Source: Candidatus Marisimplicoccus framensis (GTDB lineage Bacteria; Bacteroidota; Bacteroidia; Flavobacteriales; Flavobacteriaceae). Taken from it: 64,000 nt of DNA. The notes beneath the pieces were generated by a model. That model did not search any database, was not told the origin of the DNA, and saw only the letters and a program-made list of their open reading frames with translations. The DNA lies in assembly GCA_905182065.1 (NCBI GenBank), contig CAJIZN010000001.1, forward strand, positions 806,001-870,000, written 5' to 3'. Shown piece after piece: positions 26,886 to 38,583 of this stretch (position 1 is its first letter; each line of letters begins with the position of its first letter). Position numbers and translations under genes: made by a program.

Positions 26886-27353
26886 ATGCAACACTTTATT
26901 GGAACATATGAATGTAAGGCTGATGATAAGGGTAGATTGATGCTCCCCGTTTCTTTAAAGAAGCAGTTGTCTGATAAATTAAAAAATGGCTTTGTTATTA
27001 AAAGAGCTGTTTTTAATTCATGCTTAGAGCTGTATCCATTAAAAGAGTGGGATGAGCTGATGATAAGCATTAATAAACTAAATAGGTTTAATAAAAAAAA
27101 TATAGATTTCATTAGGAGGTTTACTGCTGGTGTTAGGCAGATTGATATCGACATGTCAGGAAGAATTTTAATTCCACGTGATTTAATTAATCATGCTAAA
27201 ATTTCAAAAAATATTGTTGTTTCATCTGCAGTGAATATTCTTGAAATTTGGGATAAAGAATTATATGAGAATTCAATAGATGATGCGAAAGTTGATTTTG
27301 GAAATCTTGCAGAGGAAGTAATGGGTGATAAAAATGATAAAAATGTATCATAA
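26886..27353 (+). CDS. mraZ: Transcriptional regulator MraZ
   Basis: MraZ is an AbrB-like DNA-binding protein that controls the dcw cluster, of which it is the first gene. The 155-residue protein has the two tandem halves expected: GTYECKADDKGRLMLPVSLKK at residues 4-24 (split here as KADDKGRLMLP) and IDMSGRILIPRDL near residues 93-106. It probably binds the three upstream repeats. Its 3' end overlaps the rsmH start by 11 bases. Confidence 0.97.
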   Translation: MQHFIGTYECKADDKGRLMLPVSLKKQLSDKLKNGFVIKRAVFNSCLELYPLKEWDELMISINKLNRFNKKNIDFIRRFTAGVRQIDIDMSGRILIPRDLINHAKISKNIVVSSAVNILEIWDKELYENSIDDAKVDFGNLAEEVMGDKNDKNVS

Positions 27354-28237
27354 CCCAGTACTGCTTGAGGAGTCAATAATTGGTCTAAATATCAACCCCA
27401 ATGGAATTTATGTTGATGCAACTTTTGGAGGAGGAGGGCATTCTACAGAAATCTTAAATAAACTTAATTCATCAGGAAGAATAATAGCCTTTGATCAGGA
27501 CCAGGATGCAATTGATAATAAAATTCTTGATAAAAGAGTAAGTCTAGTTAAGTCAAATTTTAAATATTTAAACAATTACCTCAACTATTTTCAAATTAAT
27601 AAGATTGATGGACTACTTGCTGATTTTGGTATTTCATCACATCAAATTGATAATGAAAAAAGAGGATTTTCTACAAGATTTGACTCTGAGTCTGGATATG
27701 AGAATGAATAATTCTCAGAAAACAGATGCGAAAGCTGTTGTTAATGATTATAAAAAAGATCAACTAGAATATATTTTTAAAAATTTTGGAGAACTAAAAA
27801 ATTATAAAAGAATTACTGAGAAGATAATCTCTGAGAGAGCTATTAAATATATAGACACTACTAATGACTTAAAAATAATTTTAAAATCTCTAACAATACC
27901 TAAAGAAGAAAATAAATTTTTTGCTAAGGTCTTTCAAGCTATAAGAATAGAGGTTAATGACGAGCTTGAAGTAATAAAGACATTATTGGATAAATCCTTA
28001 AAATATTTAAAAAAGGGTGGGAGGCTTGTCTGCATTTCATATCACTCTTTAGAGGATAGGTTAGTTAAAAAATTTATACAAAATGGTGGTTTTAGAAATG
28101 AGACTTCTTCAGATCTCTATGGAAATAAAGACTTAAAATTAAAAAAAATAGGAAAGATGATAACGCCTTCAGAAAAAGAAATCATAAAAAATAATAGATC
28201 AAGAAGCGCAAAACTTAGAATTGCTGAAAAAATATGA
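27343..28237 (+). CDS. rsmH: 16S rRNA (cytosine1402-N4)-methyltransferase RsmH (one frameshift)
   Basis: RsmH methylates C1402 of 16S rRNA. The start is ATG at 27343 (MYHNPVLLEESI), with the S-adenosylmethionine motif DATFGGGGHS near residue 24. The first frame runs to EKRGFSTRFDSE and then hits a stop at 27709-27711. The protein continues one frame over as LDMRMNNSQKTDAKAVVNDY and ends with RSRSAKLRIAEK. One extra T at about 27691 (GAG-T-CTG) explains the shift; corrected length is 297 residues, normal for the family. It is not a homopolymer site, but the continuous homology on both sides points to a consensus error. Confidence 0.92.
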
Positions 28238-28542
28238 AAAACTTTTTATCATTTGTAAATATTGATTTTCTAGCTGGAAAAGATTCCTTAAAGAATTGGA
28301 GAATGTTATTATTTGTGTCAGTTTTATTAATGTTTACAATCTACAGTAGTCACAGTGTAGATCAAAAAACTTTTTTAAAAACTAAATTAAATAAGGAAGT
28401 AAATACTTTAAACAGCATATCAGTTTCTTCAAAAGTAGATTTAATGAGTATTAAAATGGAATCTAGGGTTACTTCTAGATTGAAAGAAAATGGTTTGTCA
28501 ACATCAAAATATCCACCTATAAAATTAATAATTAAAGACTAA
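28234..28542 (+). CDS. ftsL: FtsL-like cell division protein
   Basis: This 102-residue protein has a short cytoplasmic N-terminus, one transmembrane helix near residues 24-42, and a periplasmic part likely to form a coiled coil (TKLNKEVNTLNSISVSS). This architecture and its position between rsmH and ftsI fit FtsL, a divisome scaffold. Sequence conservation is low, so position is the main argument. It overlaps rsmH by four bases. Confidence 0.85.
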   Translation: MKNFLSFVNIDFLAGKDSLKNWRMLLFVSVLLMFTIYSSHSVDQKTFLKTKLNKEVNTLNSISVSSKVDLMSIKMESRVTSRLKENGLSTSKYPPIKLIIKD

Positions 28543-28543
28543 A

Positions 28544-30335
28544 ATGAGTAAATCAAATAATAGAATAGCAAGTAGAATGAATGTAATGTTCTTTTTGTTT
28601 CTATTATTTTCATTTTTTTTAATTGGTAAGATATTTTACCTACAAAATTTTGAAGTTGATGAAAATACAAGATCCACTATTGAAGCAGTGAAAAATATTG
28701 AAGTTGAACCCTCTAGAGGTAATATTTATTCTGATAATGGAGATTTAATTGTTTCAACAGTAATAAAATACGAATTAAGATGGGATTCAAAAACCCCTTC
28801 ATTAAAAGTTTTTGATGATTATATTTTAGATTTATCCAGAGAATTATCTCTTTATTTTAATGAAACTCAAGAATACTTTTTCAATTATCTTAATAATGCT
28901 CGAGATAATAACAATAGATATTTATTAATTGGTAAAAATTTATCAATATCTGATGTGAATAATATTAAGTCTTTCCCAATTTTTAATCAGAGGATTGTAT
29001 AGAGGGGGATTAATAATTAATGAGCACCATAAAAGACAAAGTCATCTTGGAAAAATTGCTGAAAGAACAATTGGTTATGAAAAGATTGACGAATTAGGAA
29101 ATTATATGAGGATTGGATTAGAGGGTGCATATTCTGAATACTTATCAGGAAAAAGTGGTCTAAGATTAATGCAAAAGATTGCAGATGGACAGTGGAAACC
29201 AATCAGACCTTATTATGAAAGAGAACCAGTTCAAGGATACGATGTTCACACTACTATTGATACTGGAATTCAAGATGTAGTTCATCATGAGCTTTTATAT
29301 CAGTTAGAAAAATTTGAAGCTGACCATGGAACTATGATAGTGATGGAGACAAAATCAGGAAAGGTCAAGGGTATTTCAAATTTAGCTAGAACTTCCAAAG
29401 GAAAATATTATGAAAAAATTAATTATGGTATTTGGGAAAGTCAAGAACCTGGATCAACATTTAAATTAATGACCTTAATTGCAGCTCTGGAAGACGGTGT
29501 TGTAAGTCCAAGTGATTCTGTAGATACAGGGAATGGTATACTAAAATTTTATAATAAATATGAAGTAAGAGATTCTAACAAGAAGGGATATGGGAAAATC
29601 CCAGTTTCTAAAGCTTTTGAAGTTTCCTCAAACACTGGAATGGTTAAGTTAATCTATGATAATTATAAAAATAATCCAGAAAGACTTGTTGATAGATTAA
29701 TTAATATGAAAATTGATCAAAAAGTTAATATAGATATAAAGGGAGAAGGACAACCTAAAATTCCTCATCCTGATGATGATGATTGGAGTGGAATTTCCTT
29801 GCCATGGATGGCTTTTGGTTATGGAGTTAGTATGACACCTTTGCAAACTCTAACTTTTTATAACGCCGTAGCAAATAATGGGGAAATGGTTAAGCCAAGC
29901 TTTATAAGTAGTATAGGCGCATTTGGAGAAAAACCTATTTATACGATAGATAGAGAGGTAATTATGCCTTCTATATGTTCTAACGAAACTTTGAGCTCAG
30001 TCCAAAAAATGTTAAATAATGTTGTTAGTAAACCATGGGGAACTGCAAATAATATATATGATAAAAATATTAAGATTGCTGGAAAAACTGGAACAAGTCA
30101 GATAGATTATACATCAGGATGAAACTCAATATGTTTCAAGTTTTGTGGGATACTTTCCTGCAGATAATCCTAAATATTCTGCAATAGTAGTTATAAATAA
30201 ACCTAATAAATCAAAAGGATTTTATGGTGGGACTCTGTAGCAGCTCCAGTATTTAAAAAAGTAGCTCAGAAAATTATAACTGGAATTCCAATAGAAATTG
30301 AAATAAGTAAAAAGGATATTGATATACTATTTTGA
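28544..30335 (+). CDS. ftsI: Penicillin-binding protein FtsI/PBP3 (three frameshifts)
   Basis: This is the septal peptidoglycan transpeptidase. The N-terminal membrane anchor is near residues 15-33 and the dimerization part has VEPSRGNIYSDNG. The transpeptidase domain has the active-site SxxK in EPGSTFKLM, the SSNTG motif and the KTGTS motif. Frame breaks occur near 28991 (extra base), near 30117 (extra G, after GKTGTSQIDYTS) and near 30230 (missing G). The continuation reads DETQYVSSFVGYFPADNPKY and then SVAAPVFKKVAQKI, ending at TGA 30333-30335. Corrected length is about 596 residues. Three errors in one essential gene argue for consensus error. Confidence 0.9.
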
Positions 30336-31795
30336 AAAAGTTAAAAGAAATATTATTTAAAGTGAATATTGATTCCGTGTACGGAGATACTGATATAGAT
30401 ATTACAAAAATAACTTTCGATTCAAGGGATGTTGAAAATAAAACTCTTTTTATTGCTATAAAAGGTTATGATATGTCAATGGTCATGACTACATAGACGA
30501 ATCTATTATAAAAGGTGCTTCTGTTATTGTTTGTGAAGTATTGCCTGAAAATTTCAAAAAAAATAAATTAGTTTACATATGTGTTAATTGTTCAAAATCA
30601 GCACTTTCAATAATTGCCTCAAATTTTTACGATAATCCATCTTCAAAATTAGATCTGATAGGTGTTACAGGAACAAATGGTAAAACAACTATTGCATCAC
30701 TTCTTATTCAAGTTATTTAATGAATTAGAAGTTAAGTCTGGATTAGTATCAACTATAAATATTGAATATGATGATTTTATCGAAACCTCAAAGAATACAA
30801 CTCCTGATCCTATAACACTAAATCATCATTTATCTGAAATGATAAATAAAGAAATTAAAACATGTTTTATTGAGGTCTCATCTCATGGAATTTTTCAAAA
30901 AAGAGTCAATGGGTTAGATTTTAAAGGAATGATTTTCACAAACCTTACTCATGATCATCTTGATTATCATAAATCATTTAAAGACTACAGAGATACCAAA
31001 AAAACTGTATTTGATTCACTAAGTAAAAAATCTTTTGCACTTATCAATATTGATGATAAAAATGCAAAATATATGGTTCAAAATACTTCAGCTAAGGTAT
31101 ACTCATATTCGTTAAAGTCAAAGTCTAACTTCTCATCAAGAATAATTGAACAACAATTGAATGGAATGCTTCTAAGTATAGAGAGTAGTGAGATTTGGAC
31201 TAAGCTAATAGGTAAGTTCAATGCTTCAAATTTATTAGCAATATACTCTATAGGGAAACTATACAATATTGATAAAATTAAATTATTAACTGCTATGAGT
31301 ATGCTTGAAAGTGTAGTTGGTAGGTTGCAATCTTTTTTGTCAACTAATAAAGTTACTGTTATCGTTGATTATGCTCATACTCCTGATGCAATAGAAAATG
31401 TAATATCAACTATAAACAAAATAAAGTCCTCAAGTCAAAACCTAATAACTGTTATTGGTTGTGGAGGAGATAGGGATAAAGATAAACGTTCAATTATGGG
31501 TAAAATTTGTTCCGATCTTAGTTCAAGAGTAATATTTACTTCAGACAATCCGAGATCTGAAGATCCTAATTCTATTATTAATGACATGATTGAGGGTGTG
31601 TCAAAATTTAATACTGATAAAGTTTCAGTAGAGATAGAAAGATTAAAAGCAATTATAGAAGCAAAAGAAAATAGTATAAAAGGAGATATAGTTCTGATAG
31701 CAGGAAAAGGTCATGAGGATTATCAAGAGCTAAAAAATAATAAGAGAATTCAGTTTGATGATTTTAAAATTGCAAAACAAATTTTTAATAAATAA
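30332..31795 (+). CDS. murE: MurE, UDP-MurNAc-dipeptide--diaminopimelate ligase (two frameshifts)
   Basis: MurE adds the third residue of the peptidoglycan stem. The start is TTG at 30332 ([13 protein letters not shown]), overlapping the ftsI stop. The domain signatures are [21 protein letters not shown], split by a missing A near 30478 before [10 protein letters not shown], and [11 protein letters not shown], after which an extra base near 30704 shifts the frame to [13 protein letters not shown]. The remainder is intact, with [12 protein letters not shown] and [13 protein letters not shown], and [10 protein letters not shown], the motif typical of enzymes using meso-diaminopimelate. Corrected length is 487 residues. 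Confidence 0.92.
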
Positions 31796-31797
31796 AC

Positions 31798-33006
31798 ATG
31801 CTATACTATCTGTTCGAAATATTAGAAAGTCAATTTAATTTTCCAGGTGCAAGTTTGTTTAGTTATTTATCTTTTAGAGCTGCTGTATCTGTATTACTAT
31901 CACTTATTATATCTATTGTTTTTGGAAAAAAAATAATTAATTATTTAAAAAGGAAACAAATAGGTGAGAATATTCGAGAGCTTGGACTTGAAGGAGAAGA
32001 TAAAAAAGTAGGAACTCCTACTATGGGTGGTTTAATAATTATAATAGGAACACTCATTCCAGTAATTTTAATGTCTAATCTTCAAAACATATATATTCAA
32101 ATATTGATTATCTCAACATTAATGCTTGGGATTATTGGTTTTATTGATGATTATATTAAAGTTTTTAAGAAAGATAAAAAAGGATTAAAAGGAAAATTTA
32201 AAATAGCTGGTCAATCTTTATTAGGAGTTTTTGTTGGATTAGTATTGTTGTCAAGTAATGATATAACTATAGTAGAGTTTAATAAAAATGAAGAAAAAAT
32301 TAAATTCTCACAACTTAAAGAAGTAAAGTCTTATAAGACTACTGTACCATTCTTTAAAGACAATGAACTTAACTACAGTGAAATATCAAATAGTCTTTTT
32401 AAAAATGGAGATAAATTCATCTGGTTAATAATTATTCCAATTATAATATTTATAATCTCAGCAGTCTCCAATTCTAATAATTTAACAGATGGATTAGATG
32501 GTTTATCTGCAGGTTTATCTGCTATAATAGTATTTACTCTTGGAGTTTTTGCATGGACTTCTGGTAATATAGTTTTCTCAGATTATCTCAATATAATGTA
32601 TATACCAAGAGTTGGAGAGATAACAATTTTTATAGCTTCACTATTAGGTTCATTAGTAGGTTTTCTTTGGTATAATACATATCCAGCTACAGTTTTTATG
32701 GGAGATACTGGGAGTTTGACTGTTGGAGGTTTAATTGCAGTAATTTCAATTTTAATAAGAAAAGAGTTATTAATTCCAATCCTATGTGGAGTTTTTCTCT
32801 TAGAAGCTCTATCAGTTATTTTTCAAGTTGGCTATTTTAAAATAACTAAAAGTAAAACAGGTATTGGAAAACGAATTTTTTTAATGTCTCCAATTCATCA
32901 CCATTTTCAAAAAGCTGGTTATCATGAAAGTAAGATAGTCTCAAGATTATGGATTATAGGAATATTTCTAGCTCTAATAACAATTTTAACACTGAAAATT
33001 AGATGA
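31798..33006 (+). CDS. mraY: Phospho-N-acetylmuramoyl-pentapeptide transferase
   Basis: MraY moves phospho-MurNAc-pentapeptide to undecaprenyl phosphate, giving lipid I, at the inner membrane. The 402-residue protein has about ten transmembrane helices. The catalytic Asp motif is GFIDDYIK near residues 115-122, followed by [12 protein letters not shown] and the [15 protein letters not shown] loop. A longer soluble insert near residues 155-200, usual in Bacteroidota MraY, explains the length above the 360 of E. coli. It is two bases after murE and overlaps murD by four. Confidence 0.97.
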   Translation: MLYYLFEILESQFNFPGASLFSYLSFRAAVSVLLSLIISIVFGKKIINYLKRKQIGENIRELGLEGEDKKVGTPTMGGLIIIIGTLIPVILMSNLQNIYIQILIISTLMLGIIGFIDDYIKVFKKDKKGLKGKFKIAGQSLLGVFVGLVLLSSNDITIVEFNKNEEKIKFSQLKEVKSYKTTVPFFKDNELNYSEISNSLFKNGDKFIWLIIIPIIIFIISAVSNSNNLTDGLDGLSAGLSAIIVFTLGVFAWTSGNIVFSDYLNIMYIPRVGEITIFIASLLGSLVGFLWYNTYPATVFMGDTGSLTVGGLIAVISILIRKELLIPILCGVFLLEALSVIFQVGYFKITKSKTGIGKRIFLMSPIHHHFQKAGYHESKIVSRLWIIGIFLALITILTLKIR

Positions 33007-34334
33007 TAAAAAATATAACTATTCTTGGCGCAGGTGAAAGTGGATTTGGAGCAGCTATGCTAGCACATCAAAAAGGACATAATGTATTTGTGTCAGATAT
33101 AAGTGAAATAAGAAAAGATATAAAATCAATATTCGTTAAAAATTCAATCAAATTTGAAGAAAAGGATCATTCGTTTGATAAAATAAAGTTTTCTGATTTA
33201 ATCATTAAAAGTCCAGGAATACCTGATACATCTATAATAATTTCTAAAATAAAATCATTTGACATTCCTATAATTTCTGAAATTGAATTTGCTAGTAGTT
33301 ATTCTAATTCATTTAAAATCTGTATTACTGGAACAAATGGAAAGACCACTACAACTAAACTAATATATCACATACTAGAGAAAGCTGGTTTAAATGTTGG
33401 CTTAGCAGGAAACATTGGTGATAGCTTTTCAAAAATGCTTATGTCTGGAGATAAAGATTTCTATGTACTAGAGGTAAGCAGTTTTCAACTTGATGATATT
33501 AAGAAATTTAAACCAAATATTTCCATTATAACTAATATAATAGAAGATCACTTAGATAGATATGAAAATAATTTTAGCAAATATGTTGATGCTAAAATGA
33601 GAATTACAGAAAATCAAGATGAATCAGATTATCTGATATATAATTCAGATGATAAAGTTTTAATAGAGGCTTTAAAGTCTAAAAATTTAACCACAAATAA
33701 AATTTCAATAGGAATTAATAATAACAATCAAAACAAAGTATTAATAGACAATCATATTCTTTCTAACAAAAAAAAAACTATCATGATAAATACCGAAGAT
33801 TTTGCGCTTAAAGGAAGGCACAATTTACTGAATGCAATGGCTGCAATTACAGTTTCAGATTTGCTTAAAATTGATAATGAAATAATTAGAGAAAGTCTTC
33901 TAACTTTTTCAGGCCTCCCTCATCGTCTTGAAAACTTTCTAACGATACAAGGAGTAAATTATATTAATGATTCAAAAGCAACAAATGTTAATGCTGCTTA
34001 TTATGCATTAGATTCAATGAAATATCCTACAGTTTGGATAGCAGGAGGGGTGGACAAGGGAAATGATTATTCTGAATTGCTACCAATTGTTAGAGAGAAG
34101 GTAAAAGCTATTATTTGCCTTGGAATTGATAATGATAAAATTATTGAAACATTCAAGCCCGTAATTGAAATCATAATAGAGACAGAATCAATTACTGAAG
34201 CTGTTAAAGTTGCAAATAAAATTGCAGAAAAAAAGGATAATGTTCTTTTGTCTCCTGCATGTGCCAGTTTTGACTTATTTGATAGTTATGAGGATAGGGG
34301 AAATCAGTTTAAAAAAGCAGTTAGAAATTTATAG
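33003..34334 (+). CDS. murD: UDP-N-acetylmuramoylalanine--D-glutamate ligase
   Basis: MurD adds D-glutamate to UDP-MurNAc-L-alanine in the cytoplasm. The 443-residue protein has an N-terminal glycine-rich nucleotide-binding region ([14 protein letters not shown]), the ATP loop [13 protein letters not shown] near residues 108-120, and the Mur ligase motif [15 protein letters not shown] in the C-terminal domain. The order mraY-murD-ftsW is standard. It abuts ftsW with no gap. Confidence 0.97.
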   Translation: MIKNITILGAGESGFGAAMLAHQKGHNVFVSDISEIRKDIKSIFVKNSIKFEEKDHSFDKIKFSDLIIKSPGIPDTSIIISKIKSFDIPIISEIEFASSYSNSFKICITGTNGKTTTTKLIYHILEKAGLNVGLAGNIGDSFSKMLMSGDKDFYVLEVSSFQLDDIKKFKPNISIITNIIEDHLDRYENNFSKYVDAKMRITENQDESDYLIYNSDDKVLIEALKSKNLTTNKISIGINNNNQNKVLIDNHILSNKKKTIMINTEDFALKGRHNLLNAMAAITVSDLLKIDNEIIRESLLTFSGLPHRLENFLTIQGVNYINDSKATNVNAAYYALDSMKYPTVWIAGGVDKGNDYSELLPIVREKVKAIICLGIDNDKIIETFKPVIEIIIETESITEAVKVANKIAEKKDNVLLSPACASFDLFDSYEDRGNQFKKAVRNL

Positions 34335-35480
34335 ATGAGTACTAAAAGTTTAATATTTGGAGATAAAGTTTTAATAGTAATTGTATTACTACTATCTCTA
34401 TTTTCTTTTTTTCCTGTTTTCTCATCAAGCTCATACCTTTCATATGTAATAGATGGTGCATCTCCAATATATTATTTAGTAAAACACTTGATAGTAATAC
34501 TATTTGGTTTTATACTGATGTTATCTATTAAACTAGTTCCGTTTAAATTTTTTAGGGGGATGTCAATAATTCTTTTGCCAATTGGTATAGGATTATTAGT
34601 TTATACTTTGTTTCAGGGAACTATAATAGGGGGTTCAGCGGCAAGTAGATGGATTGATATTCCATTTGTAGGTATAAGTTTTCAAACTTCATCTCTTGCA
34701 GCTATAATAATAATAACCTATACAGCTAGATATCTTTCAAAAGTAGAATTGTCAAAAACTAAATTTTCTGAAACCTTAATACCACTTTGGCTTCCAATTT
34801 TTACATATATTTTTTTAATATTTCCAGCCAATTTCTCATCAGCATTTTTAATTTTTACAGCTTTGGTAATTACTCTTTTTATTTCAGGATTTCCATTACG
34901 ACATTTATTTAAAGTTTTTTTAATATTAGTTTTTCTATTAATAACTTTCTTTTTTACAGCTAAAACTTTTCCAGATAAATTCCCAAATAGAATAGATACG
35001 TGGTTAAGTAGAATTGAAAACTTTGGATCAAATAAAAATTTGGATGCAAGTTATCAGATAGAAAGAGCAAAAATGGCAATTAATAATGGAGGTTTAATTG
35101 GTGTTGGAGCTGGAAAAAGTATAATGAAAAATCATCTACCTCAAAGTAATTCAGATTTTATTTTTGCAATAATTGTTGAGGAATGGGGTTCTGTAGGTGG
35201 AGCTTTTATTATTTGTCTATACATATTAATGTTCTTTAGATTTTTATCAATAACTCATCGAATTGATGACAGATTTGGAAAAATATTAGTTTCTGGTCTT
35301 GGTGTTTTTATAATAATACAGGCATTTACAAATATCTCAGTAGCTACTCAAATAATTCCTGTAACTGGACAAAACTTACCTCTAATTAGTAGTGGAGGAT
35401 CTTCAGCATGGATGACTTGTATTTCGTTAGGAATGATACTTAGCGTTAGTTCTTCAATAAAAAATAAGAATGGTAGATAA
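34335..35480 (+). CDS. ftsW: FtsW, septal peptidoglycan polymerase (SEDS family)
   Basis: FtsW is the glycosyltransferase that polymerizes lipid II at the septum, working with FtsI. The 381-residue protein has about ten membrane helices. SEDS-type motifs include AASRWIDI near the middle of the first half, GGLIGVGAGKS, and the C-terminal PLISSGGSSAWMT loop. It begins directly after the murD stop and overlaps murG by 11 bases. Confidence 0.96.
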   Translation: MSTKSLIFGDKVLIVIVLLLSLFSFFPVFSSSSYLSYVIDGASPIYYLVKHLIVILFGFILMLSIKLVPFKFFRGMSIILLPIGIGLLVYTLFQGTIIGGSAASRWIDIPFVGISFQTSSLAAIIIITYTARYLSKVELSKTKFSETLIPLWLPIFTYIFLIFPANFSSAFLIFTALVITLFISGFPLRHLFKVFLILVFLLITFFFTAKTFPDKFPNRIDTWLSRIENFGSNKNLDASYQIERAKMAINNGGLIGVGAGKSIMKNHLPQSNSDFIFAIIVEEWGSVGGAFIICLYILMFFRFLSITHRIDDRFGKILVSGLGVFIIIQAFTNISVATQIIPVTGQNLPLISSGGSSAWMTCISLGMILSVSSSIKNKNGR

Positions 35481-36567
35481 TAATAGATTTATAATTTCAG
35501 GTGGAGGAACAGGAGGGCACATATATCCTGCTTTATCTATTGCAAATAAGATTAAAGAATCTTTTTCTAACTCTGAAATAAAATTTGTTGGGGCAAAAGG
35601 AAGGATGGAAATGAATATTGTTCCTAGACATGGCTATAATATAGAAGGTTTATGGATAAGTGGACTTCAAAGATCTTTCTCAATTAAAAATTTACTTTTA
35701 CCTTTTAAGCTTATTGTTAGTTTTATTCATTCTCTATTTATCATTATTAAGTTTAATCCAAAATTTGTAATTGGAACTGGGGGTTTTGCAAGTTTCCCAA
35801 TTGTATTTATTTCATCACTTTTAAGGATACCAACATTAATTCAAGAACAGAATTCATTACCTGGAATTTCTAATAGACTTTTATCAAGTTATGCAAATTA
35901 TATATCTGTTGGATATGATAAAATGGAAAAATACTTTCCTTCAAAAAAGTTGTTTTTAACGGGAAATCCAATAAGAGAATCAATTAGTAAATCAAATAGC
36001 TCTGTTAATATTAAGAAAAAATTAAATATAGAAGATAATAAGATTATAATTTCAATTTTTGGTGGAAGTTTAGGCTCTGATAAAATAAATAAAACAATTG
36101 AAAAAAATATTGACTTTATTATTTCTAAAGATGTATTTATTATATGGCAATGTGGAAAGGGATATCTTAAAGATTACAAGAAATATAATTCCGATTCGAT
36201 TTATGTAACTGACTTTATTAATGATATTGATTCAATATATTATTCATCTGATATTATATTAGCTAGAAGTGGAGCTTTAACTCTTTCTGAATTAGCAATT
36301 GTTTCAAAACCATCTATTTTAATTCCTTCTCCTAATGTTGCTGAAAATCATCAATTAGAAAATGCAAGGAAAATTGAAGAAAAGAATGCCTGTATATGCA
36401 TAGAGGAAAAAGATCTTGATCTAATTTTTAAGAATAAACTTGATTTATTATTAAAGGATGAAAATTTGAGAAATGAACTTTCTAAAAATATTTCATTAAT
36501 GGCATTACCTAATGCTTCAAATGATATTGTTGAAATAATAAAAAAACATTTTAATAATGATAAATAA
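35470..36567 (+). CDS. murG: MurG, lipid II synthase
   Basis: MurG transfers N-acetylglucosamine from UDP-GlcNAc to lipid I on the inner face of the membrane. The 365-residue GT-B protein has the N-terminal loop SGGGTGGHIYPALSIA (residues 9-24), TGGFASFP, the EQNSLPGISNR motif, and FGGSLGSDKIN. The C-terminal sugar-nucleotide site has ARSGALTLSELA. It overlaps ftsW and murC by 11 bases each. Confidence 0.97.
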   Translation: MVDNNRFIISGGGTGGHIYPALSIANKIKESFSNSEIKFVGAKGRMEMNIVPRHGYNIEGLWISGLQRSFSIKNLLLPFKLIVSFIHSLFIIIKFNPKFVIGTGGFASFPIVFISSLLRIPTLIQEQNSLPGISNRLLSSYANYISVGYDKMEKYFPSKKLFLTGNPIRESISKSNSSVNIKKKLNIEDNKIIISIFGGSLGSDKINKTIEKNIDFIISKDVFIIWQCGKGYLKDYKKYNSDSIYVTDFINDIDSIYYSSDIILARSGALTLSELAIVSKPSILIPSPNVAENHQLENARKIEEKNACICIEEKDLDLIFKNKLDLLLKDENLRNELSKNISLMALPNASNDIVEIIKKHFNNDK

Positions 36568-37888
36568 AAAATATTTTTTTATCGGAATTGGAGGTATTGG
36601 AATGTCATCTATTGCTCAATACCTTCATGATAAAGGAAATATTATTTTTGGTTATGATAGAGAAAACAATCAATCAGTTAAGATTTTATTAAATAAAGGA
36701 ATAGTTATTACTAATAAATTAAACCTTGATTTGATTCCAAAAGAAATGATTGGAGAAGATGTAGAAATAATATACACACCTGCAGTGAAGGATGATAATA
36801 TTTATCTGGATTACTTTATTTCTAAGGGATTAAATAAAATTTATAAGAGATCAGAAATTCTTGGTGAAATAACAAAAAATTCTAAATGTATTGCAGTAGC
36901 TGGTACTCATGGAAAGACTACAACTACAGGTATAATTAGTCATCTTCTTTATTCTCATGGTGTGAAATTTAAGGCATTTGTTGGTGGAATTATGAAAGGA
37001 TATAATTCAAATTATATTTATACTGGAGATGATTATGTTGTTGTTGAGGCAGACGAATATGATAGGTCATTTTTAAATTTATCACCGGATTATGCTGTAA
37101 TTACTTCAATTGAAAGTGATCATCTTGATGTTTATGGAGATTTTGATTCTTTAAATAAAAGTTTCGAGCTTTTTGCATCAAACGTAACTAGCGGCTTGGT
37201 CGCTGAAGAGCAAATCAAAATAAAAAGAGATTATACATTTTCAATTACAAATGAAGCTGATTATAGAGCTTCTAATATACTAATGAAAAATAATGGTATT
37301 TCGTTTAATTTAAAAACACCAAATAATTATTTCACTAATGTATATGTCAAAATTATTGGTATGCATAATCTTAAAAATGTTCTATCTGCACTATCTGTGA
37401 TTGATCAGATTAAAGAAATAGATATTAAAGAATTATTGCCCTTTCTAGGAAGTTTAAAAGGAATTGAAAGAAGGATGGAAGTCTACACAATTGATGATAA
37501 AATTATAATAGATGACTATGCTCATCACCCAACTGAAATCGAATCAGTTTATGATACAATTATTACAAATTATAAGAATAAATCAAAGGCTGTCATTTTC
37601 CAACCCCATTTATTTTCAAGAACAAGAGATTTTATGGATGAATTTGCTTTAGTGTTATCAAAGTTTGATGAGGTATATCTATTAGATATTTATCCTGCAA
37701 GAGAAAAGCCTATTGATGGAGTTAATTCTCAATTATTGCTTAAAAAGATAAATTCATCAAAGAAAGAAATGATAAGTAAAGATTCAATTAATGATATAAT
37801 AATTAATTCAAATACTGATGTAATATCAATCCTAGGAGCTGGAAATCTTACAGATAATTTAAATAAAGAAATATTTACAAATGAGTAG
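36557..37888 (+). CDS. murC: UDP-N-acetylmuramate--L-alanine ligase
   Basis: MurC adds L-alanine, the first residue of the stem peptide, to UDP-MurNAc. The 443-residue protein has the N-terminal GIGGIGMSSIAQ nucleotide-binding motif (residues 10-21), the ATP loop AGTHGKTTTTG near residues 114-124, and DDYAHHPTEIESV. The gene overlaps murG by 11 bases and ftsQ by eight, as usual in the dcw cluster. Confidence 0.97.
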   Translation: MINKKYFFIGIGGIGMSSIAQYLHDKGNIIFGYDRENNQSVKILLNKGIVITNKLNLDLIPKEMIGEDVEIIYTPAVKDDNIYLDYFISKGLNKIYKRSEILGEITKNSKCIAVAGTHGKTTTTGIISHLLYSHGVKFKAFVGGIMKGYNSNYIYTGDDYVVVEADEYDRSFLNLSPDYAVITSIESDHLDVYGDFDSLNKSFELFASNVTSGLVAEEQIKIKRDYTFSITNEADYRASNILMKNNGISFNLKTPNNYFTNVYVKIIGMHNLKNVLSALSVIDQIKEIDIKELLPFLGSLKGIERRMEVYTIDDKIIIDDYAHHPTEIESVYDTIITNYKNKSKAVIFQPHLFSRTRDFMDEFALVLSKFDEVYLLDIYPAREKPIDGVNSQLLLKKINSSKKEMISKDSINDIIINSNTDVISILGAGNLTDNLNKEIFTNE

Positions 37889-38579
37889 TTTAATAAGAAT
37901 GATAGGGTTAGTTTTTGTAATAATTAGTATGAGCTTATTTAGTTTTTTTATTGAGTTCAATAATTATCAAAATATAAATTATCAAAATATAAATTATACT
38001 AGTTTTAGATCTTTTGATAATAAAAAAATTGTTGACAGTTTAATGAAAGTAGAGCGAATATTTGAATTAGTTAAAACTAATGAATTTCAAAAAATTGAAA
38101 ACGAATTAAATAAAATAAATTCAATTAGAAATATTGAAATTTATTATAACAGTAATTTAGAAGTAGAAATTGACATAATAGATAGAGAACCATTAGCTGT
38201 CCTAATAGAGTCAGACTCTTATATAGATTCCTCAGGAGTAATTATTAGTTCAAACAATATGTTAAGTGATAGTTTACCGCAAATAATAGGAATTATACCT
38301 AAGGTTGAAATTCCAAAAATTCTAAAAATTATTAAAGGTTTTGATGAGGATAAATTCTTTCATAATAAGCTTGAATCTATAAGCTTTAAAGAAGGAGAAA
38401 TATATGTAAACATTAAAAACTATGATTTAGATATAAGAATAGGAAATGAACATAAATTAAAAAATAAACTAAAAACGTTAAAAGGATTTTATGCATACCA
38501 AAATAATAAATCAATAAGTGAAGATTATAAGCAGATTGATTTGGTATACAATAATCGTTTGATAGCGATCAAAAAATAA
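37881..38579 (+). CDS. ftsQ: Cell division protein FtsQ
   Basis: FtsQ is a bitopic divisome protein. The 232-residue sequence has a short cytoplasmic start, one transmembrane helix at about residues 6-27, and a periplasmic part with a degenerate POTRA region (KIENELNKINSIRNIEIYYN) and the IDIIDREPLAVLI motif. Just after the helix is a duplicated NYQNI segment encoded by a 15-base tandem repeat. Identification depends on architecture and on its place between murC and ftsA. Confidence 0.9.
   Translation: MSSLIRMIGLVFVIISMSLFSFFIEFNNYQNINYQNINYTSFRSFDNKKIVDSLMKVERIFELVKTNEFQKIENELNKINSIRNIEIYYNSNLEVEIDIIDREPLAVLIESDSYIDSSGVIISSNNMLSDSLPQIIGIIPKVEIPKILKIIKGFDEDKFFHNKLESISFKEGEIYVNIKNYDLDIRIGNEHKLKNKLKTLKGFYAYQNNKSISEDYKQIDLVYNNRLIAIKK
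37965..37997 (+). repeat. 15-bp tandem duplication inside ftsQ
   Basis: The unit AATTATCAAAATATA occurs twice in direct succession, followed by the first bases of a third copy. It encodes NYQNI twice in the periplasmic juxtamembrane region. It keeps the frame. Confidence 0.75.
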
Positions 38580-38583
38580 AGTT

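Noticed and set aside
27605-28237. Separate gene starting at 27605 within rsmH
   Set aside because: Its first 30 residues are a frameshifted reading of rsmH; the conserved part begins only after the indel at 27691.
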